Positions 51,108-59,819 of a stretch of DNA of 64,000 nucleotides are shown piece by piece (position 1 is the stretch's first letter; the number at the start of each line of letters is the position of its first letter). A program made the translations under genes and the position numbers. The stretch comes from UBA2227 sp036677505 (GTDB taxonomy: Bacteria > Bacillota_I > Bacilli_A > Erysipelotrichales > Erysipelotrichaceae), in assembly GCA_036677505.1 (NCBI GenBank), contig JAVBWK010000009.1, forward strand, positions 41,248 to 105,247, in the 5' to 3' direction. A model generated the notes under the pieces. That model was given only the letters and a program-made list of their open reading frames with translations. It was not told the origin of the DNA and did not search any database.

Positions 51108-51485
51108 CTACTTATCCTCTGCGGCTTTCATACTCCTTGATGCAATAATGTTGACTCCTAATCCGCAGACATTCTCAATCAAAACATCTTTCAGTTTCAC
51201 AGGGGCTTTAACCACTGTGTTGTTGATTTCTTTCATAACCTCAAAAATTTTGCTTTTCGGAATATCCGATGATGTGATAACCGGTAATCGATCATAAAAC
51301 GCACCTTCGATCTTGATCGTAGAAGTAAGCATGCGCGTAGGATTTGTCATTTCTTTTTTAACATAATTCTCACCGCGCGGGCATGAATGACCTTCGACCT
51401 TCGTAATCGAACCATCCGGGTTTATATCAAACGAAACTTTACAACTCATCGGACAAACGATACATACCATATCTTTTTGACTCAT
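51108..51485 (-). CDS. DUF1667 cysteine-motif protein of glycerol-3-phosphate oxidation operon
   Basis: 125 aa. 'VCIVCPMSCKVSFDINPDGSITKVEGHSCPRGENYVKKEMTNPTRMLTSTIKIEG' has the CxxCxxxC...C pattern of DUF1667, a likely Fe-S or metal module. Such proteins sit with the two flavoproteins upstream in anaerobic glycerol-3-phosphate dehydrogenase loci. Last gene of the operon; starts two bases after the previous stop on the minus strand. Confidence 0.92.
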   Translation of the reverse strand: MSQKDMVCIVCPMSCKVSFDINPDGSITKVEGHSCPRGENYVKKEMTNPTRMLTSTIKIEGAFYDRLPVITSSDIPKSKIFEVMKEINNTVVKAPVKLKDVLIENVCGLGVNIIASRSMKAAEDK

Positions 51486-51486
51486 G

Positions 51487-52740
51487 TTACACCTCCGTGA
51501 TTTCGATGCTGATGGACTCTTTGCATCCCAGCAAATCAGCTTTACTTAAAATAATCTTTTCCATTTCAGCCGGAGCTAAGTGACGTTTCTTGACGGTTCT
51601 TAAGACTTCCCCGTCCTTTTTAATCGTCAAAGCGACATTCTTGACATTTTTAGTCACTCTGAACATACACTCTAAGCTCTTCTCGACATTTTCCACATTG
51701 ACTTTGTGAGGGACGATATAGCCGATACCGTCTTTGGCAACACAGTCAAATGTATCACCCGGCTTCAATTCATCCTTCAGATAGCGTGCAGCCGCAATTC
51801 CGGCTTTGCGTCCTTCCAGCGAGACAAAATCTACCAAGTCATGAACATGCAGGACATTGCCACAGGCGAATATACCATCGACACTGGTCTGATAAGATTC
51901 ATTGACAATCGGACCGCGCGTACGAGGGTGAATTTCAACATCAGCTTCTTCACTTAACGCATTTTCCGGAATCAAACCGACAGAGAATAAGACAGTATCT
52001 ACATCAAAATATTTTTCAGTGCCCTTAATTGCGCGGAAGTTTTCATCAACCTGACTGACCTCCACCTGAGTAACACGATCCAAACCTTCAATTCGGGTAA
52101 TCGTATGACTTAAAAACAGGGGGATGTCAAAGTCGATCAGACATTGCTTGATATTTCGCGGTAATCCGTTGGAGTACGGCATGATTTCCGCAACACCCAA
52201 GACTTCAGCCCCTTCAAGGATCATACGACGGGCCATGATCAGGCCTATGTCACCACTGCCAAGAATAAATACTTTCTTACCGACAAGATATCCTTCCATA
52301 TTCAAATAACGCTGAGCTGTCCCGGCACTCCAAATGCCTGCCGGACGATAACCCGGAATCGCAATGGCTCCGCGGGTACGTTCACGACAACCCATCGCTA
52401 AGATAATAGCTTTGGCTTTAATAGTCACATACCCTTCAGCAGGAGTGACATATTCGATCACCTTGTCATTGGACATATGGGTGACCATCGCATTGAGCTT
52501 ATACTGAATTCCATTGCTTTCAATCAAATCGACAAAACGCTCTGCATACGCCGGTCCGGCCAGTTCTTCTTTAAACTCAATCAAACCAAATCCGTTATGA
52601 ATGCACTGCTGTAAAATACCTCCCAATTCCTTATCTCTTTCAAGAATCAGAATATCCCGAATGCCTTGTTCATAAGCACTTAATGCACTTGCCAAACCGG
52701 CGCTGCCGCCACCGATCACTACTAAATCGTACGTTCTCAT
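51487..52740 (-). CDS. FAD/NAD-dependent oxidoreductase (GlpB-like partner)
   Basis: 417 aa from ATG at 52740 (minus) after AAAGGAG. FAD-binding GGGSAG at the start ('DLVVIGGGSAGLASALSAYEQG'), 'RTRGAIAIPGYRPAGIWSAGTAQRYLNMEGYLVGKKVFILGSGDIGLIMARR' with the NAD(P) GSGDIG, and 'VDGIFACGNVLHVHDLVDFVSLEGRKAGIAAARYL'. No redox-active CxxC is visible. Expected to carry electrons from the GlpA/O-like dehydrogenase to NAD. Four bases after the upstream gene, part of the operon. Confidence 0.9.
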   Translation of the reverse strand: MRTYDLVVIGGGSAGLASALSAYEQGIRDILILERDKELGGILQQCIHNGFGLIEFKEELAGPAYAERFVDLIESNGIQYKLNAMVTHMSNDKVIEYVTPAEGYVTIKAKAIILAMGCRERTRGAIAIPGYRPAGIWSAGTAQRYLNMEGYLVGKKVFILGSGDIGLIMARRMILEGAEVLGVAEIMPYSNGLPRNIKQCLIDFDIPLFLSHTITRIEGLDRVTQVEVSQVDENFRAIKGTEKYFDVDTVLFSVGLIPENALSEEADVEIHPRTRGPIVNESYQTSVDGIFACGNVLHVHDLVDFVSLEGRKAGIAAARYLKDELKPGDTFDCVAKDGIGYIVPHKVNVENVEKSLECMFRVTKNVKNVALTIKKDGEVLRTVKKRHLAPAEMEKIILSKADLLGCKESISIEITEV

Positions 52741-52744
52741 CGCC

Positions 52745-54175
52745 TTACTCCTTTGTCTTTCCAACCAGTAACTTTGAATCATCGCTGTCCAACAGGATGT
52801 CCAGAGGGGATTTATTCAGTTCTCTTGCTAATATGGCCACGACTTTCGGTTCACAAAAACCGCCTTGGCAACGGCCGGCTCCCGGACGTACACGACGCTT
52901 CACGGCTTTAACAGTATGAGCTCCTGCATTTCTGTGAATGATATCGACGATTTCACCTTCGCTGATATGCTCGCAACGGCAAATCATTTGCGCAAATGCC
53001 GGATCTTTTTGAACCAAAGCATGCTTTTCATCATAGTTCATCCGATTGATGATGATCCACGGACGGCGTTCGATGCGAGAATCCTTAGGTATTAATTCAA
53101 ACTTTTTGGAAATGATTTCATTTAACACATATTCACTGATGGCCGGTGCACTTGCCAAGCCCGGAGACTCGATGGCTGCGACATTGATGAACTGCTCAAC
53201 ATCCGATGCTTCTTCAATGATGAAATCATGGGTTGAACCGGTCGGGCGTAATCCGGTATATGTACGGATCACTTGATTCAACGGAATATTTTTCAGAGTT
53301 TTAAAGGTTTCCTTACGGATATAATCCAAAGCTTCCTGAGTATTGTCTTTTCCTTCCTTATCCTCAATAACCTCCGAGTTAGGACCTAATATGACATTGT
53401 GATGAATGGTTTTTGCGACTAAAACACCTTTGCCTTTCTCCGAAGGGATAGGGAAGATGGTCCGCTCGACAAACGGAGTCGTCTGTTTGTCAAGGACGTA
53501 ATACTCACCGCGACGGGGAGTGATTGTGAAGAGTTTCTTGTCACTGACCAAATTGTAAATATCATCGGCATAAACACCGGCTGCATTGATGACGAACTTA
53601 CTTAAAAACTCGCCTTTGGTAGTCTTAACAACAAAATGATCAGATTTTTTCTCGATGGACTCAACTTTATTTCCCAAAAACAGTTCGACGCCATTGTTGC
53701 AGGCATCTTCGACTGCAGCGATCGCTACCTCCCACGGAGATACGATCCCGGTTGAAGGCAAGTCAAGGGCGGCAATCACGGAATCACTTAAATTAGGCTC
53801 CTTTGCATGAGCTTCCTGAGCAGAGATGATCGACGCCGGAATATTGCGTGACAACGCCTGCTTGTAAAGAAACTCCAATTGCGGAAGTTCATCTTCCGCC
53901 ACCGCAACGACAAAAGCTCCGTTACGCTCGAAATCGACTTTCAGTTCTTTACAAAGATTCTCATAAAGAGCATTTCCGCGCACGTTCAACTTGGCTTTCA
54001 GCGTACCTTCCTTCGGATCATGACCCGAATGGATGATGGCGCTGTTAGCGCTGGTTGCCTCATTGGCAACATCATTATCTTTTTCTACAAGTGCGACACT
54101 ACATTTGAATTTTGACAGGTCTCGGGCAATCATGGCACCGCTGATGCCAGCCCCGATGATTAGGAAATCATACAT
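52745..54175 (-). CDS. FAD-dependent glycerol-3-phosphate dehydrogenase-like protein with [2Fe-2S] domain
   Basis: 476 aa from ATG at 54175 (minus) after GGAGG. DAO-type flavoprotein: 'DFLIIGAGISGAMIARDLSKFK', 'NSAIIHSGHDPKEGTLKAKLNVRGNALYENLCKELKVDF', 'FPIPSEKGKGVLVAKTIHHNVILGPNS', 'IRTYTGLRPTG'. The C-terminal BFD-like domain has CRCEHISEGEI...CQGGFC, binding a [2Fe-2S] cluster. It oxidises glycerol-3-phosphate to dihydroxyacetone phosphate in the anaerobic GlpA-type scheme. First gene of the cre-controlled operon. Confidence 0.92.
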   Translation of the reverse strand: MYDFLIIGAGISGAMIARDLSKFKCSVALVEKDNDVANEATSANSAIIHSGHDPKEGTLKAKLNVRGNALYENLCKELKVDFERNGAFVVAVAEDELPQLEFLYKQALSRNIPASIISAQEAHAKEPNLSDSVIAALDLPSTGIVSPWEVAIAAVEDACNNGVELFLGNKVESIEKKSDHFVVKTTKGEFLSKFVINAAGVYADDIYNLVSDKKLFTITPRRGEYYVLDKQTTPFVERTIFPIPSEKGKGVLVAKTIHHNVILGPNSEVIEDKEGKDNTQEALDYIRKETFKTLKNIPLNQVIRTYTGLRPTGSTHDFIIEEASDVEQFINVAAIESPGLASAPAISEYVLNEIISKKFELIPKDSRIERRPWIIINRMNYDEKHALVQKDPAFAQMICRCEHISEGEIVDIIHRNAGAHTVKAVKRRVRPGAGRCQGGFCEPKVVAILARELNKSPLDILLDSDDSKLLVGKTKE

Positions 54176-54272
54176 ACGCTTTTTTCCTCCAAACGACATA
54201 AAAGACACCAGAAAACAGAATATATATTCCGAAATCTCAGGTGTCTCTGATCGCAGATTAACTTGTATCTAT

Positions 54273-54301
54273 ATAATACTGCAATCGCTTTCAAATGTAA
54301 A
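54273..54301 (-). promoter_or_regulatory. promoter with CcpA cre in the spacer, glycerol-3-phosphate oxidation operon
   Basis: Minus strand TTTACA (54296-54301), 17-base spacer, TATTAT (54273-54278). The spacer holds TGAAAGCGATTGCA (54280-54293), one mismatch to the cre consensus, so CcpA would occlude RNA polymerase. Confidence 0.8.
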
Positions 54302-54363
54302 CGATTGTGAAAAAACTAGCGAAATTTGTGAAGACAAAAACTAATTGTGAAAAGTACCTTATT

Positions 54364-54392
54364 TTGTATGTTTTGATGATTTATAGTACAAT
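54364..54392 (+). promoter_or_regulatory. promoter of hydroxyacid dehydrogenase gene
   Basis: TTGTAT, 17-base spacer, TACAAT; divergent from the glycerol-3-phosphate operon. Confidence 0.7.
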
Positions 54393-54411
54393 GAACGCAG
54401 GGGTGAACCAT

Positions 54412-55362
54412 ATGAAAATTGTGATTTTGGATGGATATACATGCAATCCCGGCGACTTGTCTTGGGATGATTTTAAAGAGTTTGGACAACTGACGGTTTA
54501 TGATCGCACAGAGCAAAAAGATATCATAAAACGAAGCAAAGACGCGGACATACTGCTGACCAATAAAACCGTCATCAACAGAGATACAATCAGTCAGCTG
54601 GACCATGTGAAATACATTGGCGTATTGGCTACAGGGTACAACGTAGTTGATGTGACAGCCGCCACTGAGAAGGGAATAACCGTAACCAATGTCCCGGGAT
54701 ACAGCACGGTATCCGTGGCACAGCATGTATTTGCACTGCTTTTAGAAATCGCTGCGTGTGTCGGTCATCACGATCAAACCGTAAAAAACGGTCGCTGGTC
54801 AGCCAGTACGGATTTCTGTTACTGGGATTATCCGTTGATGGAACTTTCCGGCAAAACCTTTGGCATCTTGGGTTACGGTCGCATCGGTAAACAGACAGCT
54901 GCGATTGCGAGTGCTTTTGGGATGAAAGTCATTGCTTTTGACAGGGGGCGGACCAATCATGACGGAATCGTCGAGAAGGTTTCTCTGCAACAGCTGTTTC
55001 AGCAGAGTGATATCATTTCTCTGCATGTCCCGCTTTCTGAGGATACCAAAGAAATCATCAATCAAACTTCGATAGCCCAAATGAAGGACGGGGTCATACT
55101 GATCAATACATCTCGCGGCGGACTGATTGCTGAAAAGGATCTGGCTGAAGCATTATTGTCAAAAAAAGTGAGAGCAGCGGGGCTGGATGTACTGACCAAA
55201 GAACCACCGACCCGGGATCATCCGTTGCTGAACATTGAAAATTGCATCATCACTCCTCATATCGCCTGGGCACCGCTGGAAGCAAGAAGAAGGCTGCTCG
55301 ATATCGCAGCCGATAATATAAGAATGTTTATCCAAGGAGCAGAACAAAACAAAGTCAACTAG
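54412..55362 (+). CDS. D-2-hydroxyacid dehydrogenase, glycerate dehydrogenase-like
   Basis: 316 aa from ATG 54412 after AGGGGTGA. 'GVLATGYNVVDVTAATEKGITVTNVPGYSTVSVAQHVFALLLE', NAD loop 'GKTFGILGYGRIGKQTA', 'DGVILINTSRGGLIAEKDLAEAL' with catalytic Arg, then Glu and His in 'TKEPPTRDHPLLN' and 'ITPHIAWAP'. The form resembles HprA/glycerate dehydrogenase, interconverting hydroxypyruvate and glycerate. A glycerate kinase and GntP permease occur at 61-63.7 kb, consistent in theme but far off. Confidence 0.92.
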   Translation: MKIVILDGYTCNPGDLSWDDFKEFGQLTVYDRTEQKDIIKRSKDADILLTNKTVINRDTISQLDHVKYIGVLATGYNVVDVTAATEKGITVTNVPGYSTVSVAQHVFALLLEIAACVGHHDQTVKNGRWSASTDFCYWDYPLMELSGKTFGILGYGRIGKQTAAIASAFGMKVIAFDRGRTNHDGIVEKVSLQQLFQQSDIISLHVPLSEDTKEIINQTSIAQMKDGVILINTSRGGLIAEKDLAEALLSKKVRAAGLDVLTKEPPTRDHPLLNIENCIITPHIAWAPLEARRRLLDIAADNIRMFIQGAEQNKVN

Positions 55363-57062
55363 CTTGAAAGCTGGTTTTCTTTTGATGTCAGACGGTCAAC
55401 GGTATTATCCGTCGGGATGATGATCAAATGATTCTTTGCCCGTGAAAACGACACATAACACATATCATGCCATAACTCATCATCAGCCATGCTTCGCTCA
55501 TCATCAAGCTCACAGGCGATCACAATGTTTGATTCCATGCCCTTAAACCGACGGTTGGTATCGATCCGGATCGTATTTTCAGCACACTGATTCTCGAAGT
55601 ATGTGAATTTCACCGAATCCATCGAAAAATCCTTTAACCATGATTTCGCCACGGACTTCATCGTTATGATCGTGATATCCTGTGGCTTACAACTTTCATT
55701 AATCAGGTATTTGTTGATTTCTGATTTCAAACGTGAAAACAGTTCTGCCTTGTTCTGATGATGGACCGGATCGGTGATGACCACAGCCCGGCCTTTCGGC
55801 CCACGGTGATTCAACTCGATCTGTTGATAATAGTGCGGTTTGACAACTTCGAAAATATGTCTGGTATTGCGCAGATTGGTATCCAAAACAAACTTCGGAA
55901 TGTCCTCGGGAATATTAGACTCACCACGGATGATCTTCTGATTGGCATCCCAGAAGTAATAAATCAATCCGTTCTCCTTTAAAAGAAAACGCAATATTTC
56001 CAACTGTATCGCACTGAAATCCTGTGCTTCATCAATGATGATACAGTCAAACAGTTCGATTTCATGACTGAAAACCGCCTCGCGAAGAGCCGCATCATCA
56101 TAAAGAGACTCGATCGGAAATTGCTCATCCAACTGATCACAGATCAGAGGATGAAAATTTCCCGCGACGAGGTGCTCCATGGATGAAGCATATTTACGGA
56201 AGTATTCACCTTGAATCTGATTGTAACAAACTAACAGGGTCCGCAGATTCTGACGGTTGCATAATTCGGCTTTGCGCGTGGCTAACAGTGTTTTTCCCGA
56301 TCCGGCACAACCGAAAATCGAAGCGTGCGGTATATAGCGGATCAGATCCAGAAACCGATATTGCTCTTCGGTCAGTTCGAAAACGACTTTCTGCTCATCA
56401 AGGATCCAGTGAGACAGTTTTCGATCCAGAATAAAACTTGGAGCGTAGGCTTTCTGTAAGTCCTGATGAACGCTTTTGGTCATGGCTAAACTGAAGGTGC
56501 GACCTTCTCTGAAGAATTCCAGCACATTCAGCAAGCTCTTATTTAGCTGCTGACAATGATAGTCGAATAATGTAAACTCCTTCTTTGCTTCTAAAGGGAG
56601 ATTACCTCCAATGCGGTTGACATCCGTAAACACCACGCAGTAGCCGATGTTGATCTGTTGCTGGATATCCGTTTCACTGTATCTCTGCCATCCCGGCAAT
56701 TGTATAATCGCCTGGATCAAAGCATACTTGTTGCTGCGCGCCTGATGATAAGGGTTGGTAATATCATGCGACTGCAAATCGCCGTCAGTCGATGTCCAGA
56801 TGGCAGTGTTTGGATCGAAGGCGATAAATACTCCGCCTTTAACCTCGACAACCAAAATCCCATGTTTGGGATGAGTGCAGATAAAATCGGTTTCTCCATC
56901 GCGGCGCTTGCTGGATGATGATGGTTTGCCATACCAATAGACGCTGTGATAAACAATCCAGTCATTGCTTAACTGTTCCTTCAGTAACTGAAAGAGCTTG
57001 CCCTCACCTCGATCTTTCTTGACAAAAGTCTCCGGCAGTGCGCTGGGGTACATGATGGCCAT
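55359..57062 (-). CDS. NERD nuclease-domain / UvrD-type helicase
   Basis: 567 aa from ATG at 57062 (minus) after AGGAC. Residues ~20-150 are a NERD domain with the PD-(D/E)XK-like 'RRDGETDFICTHPKHGILVVEVKGG'. Residues ~230-560 are an SF1/UvrD-like ATPase: 'SIFGCAGSGKTLLA', 'IIIDEAQDFSAIQLEILRF', 'TNLRNTRHIF', 'RRFKGMESNIVIACEL', 'CYVSFSRAKNHLIII'. This fusion occurs in DNA repair and anti-phage contexts. Convergent with the dehydrogenase gene, sharing four bases at the stops. Own weak terminator from AGCTTGAAAGCT. Confidence 0.9.
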   Translation of the reverse strand: MAIMYPSALPETFVKKDRGEGKLFQLLKEQLSNDWIVYHSVYWYGKPSSSSKRRDGETDFICTHPKHGILVVEVKGGVFIAFDPNTAIWTSTDGDLQSHDITNPYHQARSNKYALIQAIIQLPGWQRYSETDIQQQINIGYCVVFTDVNRIGGNLPLEAKKEFTLFDYHCQQLNKSLLNVLEFFREGRTFSLAMTKSVHQDLQKAYAPSFILDRKLSHWILDEQKVVFELTEEQYRFLDLIRYIPHASIFGCAGSGKTLLATRKAELCNRQNLRTLLVCYNQIQGEYFRKYASSMEHLVAGNFHPLICDQLDEQFPIESLYDDAALREAVFSHEIELFDCIIIDEAQDFSAIQLEILRFLLKENGLIYYFWDANQKIIRGESNIPEDIPKFVLDTNLRNTRHIFEVVKPHYYQQIELNHRGPKGRAVVITDPVHHQNKAELFSRLKSEINKYLINESCKPQDITIITMKSVAKSWLKDFSMDSVKFTYFENQCAENTIRIDTNRRFKGMESNIVIACELDDERSMADDELWHDMCYVSFSRAKNHLIIIPTDNTVDRLTSKENQLSS

Positions 57063-57194
57063 ACTTCGTCCTCGCTTGTCCTATGGTTTCATTATAAAAG
57101 AAGTGCCATGCATGTTCAATTGTTGATTGAGATGAAAATAATCTCGGACGAAACGGTAAAAAAGCTTTATAATGATAGAAAGGCAGGGGATATT

Positions 57195-58520
57195 ATGACA
57201 GATATATTCATTGGGATTGCAATTGCATTGTTATTGCTTAGTTTGATTTTACAGATATTTCAATTAAGAAATACGGTCGGTCGTGATCGATTCAACGAGA
57301 AAACCGATGCCATCAGCCAGCGACTTACGAATCTGGATGAAGATGTGATTCGTCTGGAACGTCTCAACCGGGAAGAAAGCATTGCGGACAGAGAAGAACT
57401 CAACCGTCAGCTGCGAGATAACCGTCAGGAACTGGCGATGGTTTTAAAGAACTTTCAGGATATCTTGCAGAGCAGTCTGTTGGAGCTCAATCGGATGCAA
57501 TCGGAAAAGTTTGACAGTCTGTCAACACGCCAGCAGGACCTGCTTGAGAAAGTCCGTGAAGCCATCGAAAAACGATTGGAGTCCATACAGAATAACAATG
57601 AGAAGAAACTGGAAGAGATGCGGGTGACCGTTGATGAGAAACTTCAGGCATCGGTCGAGAAACGCTTTAACGAATCCTTTAAACTCATCAGCGAACGCCT
57701 GGATATGGTCCAGCAGGGATTAGGCGAAATGCAGTCACTGGCCACCGGCGTCGGTGATTTGAAGCGGGTATTGACCAATGTCAAGACTCGCGGTACTTTG
57801 GGTGAGATTCAGTTGGGAACGATTTTGGAGCAGGTTTTGTCACCGACTCAATATGAAATCAATGCCCAGTGTAAGCCGGACTCTGCCGAAAGAGTCGAGT
57901 ATGCGATCATCATGCCCGGCCGAAGTTCAGACGACAAACCCGTTCTGTTACCAATCGATTCCAAGTTCCCGATGGAAGATTATCAGCGATTGGTCGAGGC
58001 TTATGATTCCAACACCAACCTTGAGTCCGTATTGAAATCCTTTGAGAACAGCGTTAAGAAAAATGCAAAAGATATCCAGTCAAAATACCTCAATCCGCCG
58101 GTGACGACCGACTTTGGGATCATGTTTGTACCCACGGAAGGATTGTATGCGGAAATATTGCGCCGTCCGGGACTGTTTGAATATGTACAGCGAGAAAATA
58201 AAATCACGGTTGTCGGACCGTCCAATCTGGTTGCCTTTTTAAGCAGCCTGCAAATGGGGTTCAGAACACTGGCCATCGAAAAACGTTCGAGCGAAGTGTG
58301 GGAACTGCTCAGTGCGGTCAAGACCGATTTCGGTACCTTTGGTACCGTGCTGGATAAAACTAAAAAGAAACTGCAGGAAGCAACCAATGTGATCGATGCT
58401 GCTTCCACGCGTTCGCGGGCGATCGAACGGCGGTTGCGCAATGTACAGACATTGCCGACTTCCACGGTGTTGGAAATTGAATCTACAGAACAAGAGGATG
58501 CTGAGGATGATCCGTCATAA
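57195..58520 (+). CDS. rmuC: RmuC-family DNA recombination protein
   Basis: 441 aa from ATG 57195, six bases after AGGGGA; an upstream in-frame ATG overlaps the promoter. One N-terminal membrane helix ('IFIGIAIALLLLSLILQIFQL'), a coiled coil about 30-180, then the RmuC nuclease-like domain: 'GVGDLKRVLTNVKTRGTLGEIQLGTILEQVL', 'LLPIDSKFPMEDYQRLVEAYD', 'PPVTTDFGIMFVPTEGLYAEILRRPGL', 'VVGPSNLVAFLSSLQMGFRTLAIEKRS'. RmuC limits recombination of inverted repeats. Overlaps the EamA gene. Confidence 0.95.
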   Translation: MTDIFIGIAIALLLLSLILQIFQLRNTVGRDRFNEKTDAISQRLTNLDEDVIRLERLNREESIADREELNRQLRDNRQELAMVLKNFQDILQSSLLELNRMQSEKFDSLSTRQQDLLEKVREAIEKRLESIQNNNEKKLEEMRVTVDEKLQASVEKRFNESFKLISERLDMVQQGLGEMQSLATGVGDLKRVLTNVKTRGTLGEIQLGTILEQVLSPTQYEINAQCKPDSAERVEYAIIMPGRSSDDKPVLLPIDSKFPMEDYQRLVEAYDSNTNLESVLKSFENSVKKNAKDIQSKYLNPPVTTDFGIMFVPTEGLYAEILRRPGLFEYVQRENKITVVGPSNLVAFLSSLQMGFRTLAIEKRSSEVWELLSAVKTDFGTFGTVLDKTKKKLQEATNVIDAASTRSRAIERRLRNVQTLPTSTVLEIESTEQEDAEDDPS

Positions 58521-59382
58521 ACTTATATTGATCGCTGTCATGGCTCTGTGGGGGTCGTTGGGAATATTCGTGCGGAACATTCCGATATCTTCACTGTTGC
58601 TCTCATTTTCACGTGCACTGATTGCACTGCCTATTTTACTGACGGTGGTGATCCGAAGCGGACTGACGGTCAAGGAATGTCTGAGAAAAGAGAACATTCC
58701 GCTGATGATCAGCGGTGCCATGATCGGATTAGCGTGGGTTCTCTTTTTTGCCGGGTTCCGGCTGACCAGCATTGCCAATGTGACATTTATTTATAACATG
58801 TGTCCGATCTATGTGCTGATTCTTTCGCCGATTCTTCTGAAAGAGAAAATATCTGCAGCACAGATTCTGGCTGTCTTCGTTGCTTTTTTCGGATTTGTGC
58901 TGATTATTGTACAGTCCGTTGATTTCTCCGATGCAGCAACCTTGGGAATCGCAGCCGCAACCCTTTCCGGACTGCTGTATGCCATAATTGTCATCATTAA
59001 CCGTAAATATGCCACTCATCTCAGCGGAGAAGCCGTCGCTTTTATTCAGATGCTGTTTACATGGCTGACATTAATGCCGTTTGTCTTTGGTTCTGACCCT
59101 GTGGGACAATTTGCAAAAATGACACCCAACGCATGGATATTGCTTCTGATATTGGGTGTGTTTCATACCGGATTAGCTTATATCGGTTACTTTCAAAGTT
59201 ACAAAACATGCTCTGCATCGACGGTGGCACAATTTACTTATCTAGACCCTGCCTTTGCCCTGCTATTCGGATATTTTTTGGCAAATGAAATGCTGACATT
59301 GATTCAGGCATTGGGCGGTATTCTGATCTTGGGCTCGACATTTATGACATTGTTGATCAGAAATAAAGCGATCCAGCCATAA
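58507..59382 (+). CDS. EamA/DMT family transporter
   Basis: 291 aa from ATG 58507 (58498 also possible). Ten hydrophobic segments in two five-TM EamA repeats: 'ILIAVMALWGSLGIFVRNIPIS... FSRALIALPILL' and 'AATLSGLLYAIIVIINRKYA... FIQMLFTWLTL... GVFHTGLAYIGYFQSYKTCSASTVAQFTYLDPAFALLFGYFLANE'. Exporter of amino acids or metabolites; substrate unknown. Starts inside the end of rmuC, so co-transcribed. Confidence 0.9.
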   Translation: MIRHKLILIAVMALWGSLGIFVRNIPISSLLLSFSRALIALPILLTVVIRSGLTVKECLRKENIPLMISGAMIGLAWVLFFAGFRLTSIANVTFIYNMCPIYVLILSPILLKEKISAAQILAVFVAFFGFVLIIVQSVDFSDAATLGIAAATLSGLLYAIIVIINRKYATHLSGEAVAFIQMLFTWLTLMPFVFGSDPVGQFAKMTPNAWILLLILGVFHTGLAYIGYFQSYKTCSASTVAQFTYLDPAFALLFGYFLANEMLTLIQALGGILILGSTFMTLLIRNKAIQP

Positions 59383-59385
59383 CAT

Positions 59386-59486
59386 CATGAAAATGCCTTA
59401 CGTGACCGGTGATTCTGCTTGATGAACCGTAGCTGTATAGGAAGACTAAAGTCCGAAAAAATACTCTTTGCACTGCACTTTTCATG
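59386..59486 (+). ncRNA. candidate structured RNA after EamA gene
   Basis: CATGAAAA (59386-59393) and TTTTCATG (59479-59486) are perfect complements ~100 nt apart. The inside holds a GAC-TAAA-GTC hairpin and an ACCGGT/ACCGT pair. A terminator follows at 59493. No good coding frame. It may be a 3'-UTR-derived RNA or an independent small RNA; no known class recognised. Confidence 0.35.
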
Positions 59487-59492
59487 TGTTGG

Positions 59493-59530
59493 AGAACCTT
59501 TGAATCATAATTTAAAGGTTCTTTCTTTAT
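59493..59530 (+). terminator. terminator of rmuC-EamA unit
   Basis: AGAACCTTT / AAAGGTTCT with a 12-base loop, then TTCTTTAT. Confidence 0.75.
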
Positions 59531-59594
59531 TATTGAAAAATCTTGAACTATGTATCAAAAATGATGTCATAATATCGGTGTGGGGGATAGGGGT

Positions 59595-59623
59595 CGGGTA
59601 AAGGAGCAAACCTTCTTTACCCG
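59595..59623 (+). promoter_or_regulatory. 9-bp hairpin in leader of the 37-aa gene
   Basis: CGGGTAAAG / CTTTACCCG around an eleven-base loop, with no T-run, 24 bases before the ATG. A TTGAAC...CATAAT promoter with a 19-base spacer lies at 59543-59573. Probably a stability or regulatory hairpin. Confidence 0.45.
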
Positions 59624-59647
59624 GTACATCCCAGAGGTGACCGACAT

Positions 59648-59761
59648 ATGCTGAAATTCATTAAAACTTTATTTAAGGCAGTGTTCATCATTTTTCTGAT
59701 TCTGATCTACTTCTTCTATACTTCTGCAAAGTACTTTGAAAAGCATCAAAACAAATATTGA
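59648..59761 (+). CDS. 37-aa single-pass membrane peptide
   Basis: ATG 59648 follows AGGTGA at a six-base distance. The peptide begins MLKFIKTLFKAVFIIFLILI and is a basic N-end, one hydrophobic helix (about residues 10-25) and a charged C-end (KYFEKHQNKY). It has its own promoter-like boxes upstream and a terminator directly after the stop, so it is a separate small gene. Function unknown; toxin-like or regulatory membrane peptides have this shape, but no antitoxin RNA is evident. Confidence 0.6.
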   Translation: MLKFIKTLFKAVFIIFLILIYFFYTSAKYFEKHQNKY

Positions 59762-59781
59762 GGATGAAAGTCCTCTTTTTT
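59760..59781 (+). terminator. terminator of 37-aa gene
   Basis: GAGGA / TCCTC with a six-base loop and TTTTTT. Confidence 0.75.
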
Positions 59782-59819
59782 GTGCTAAAATTTGTTATAC
59801 ATAACATAGAGGTACAGCC

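Noticed and set aside
59419..59601. 60-aa frame after the EamA gene
   Set aside because: No ribosome site; spans a structured RNA and a terminator.
59595..59623. Hairpin as a terminator
   Set aside because: No T-run follows and a ribosome site comes next.
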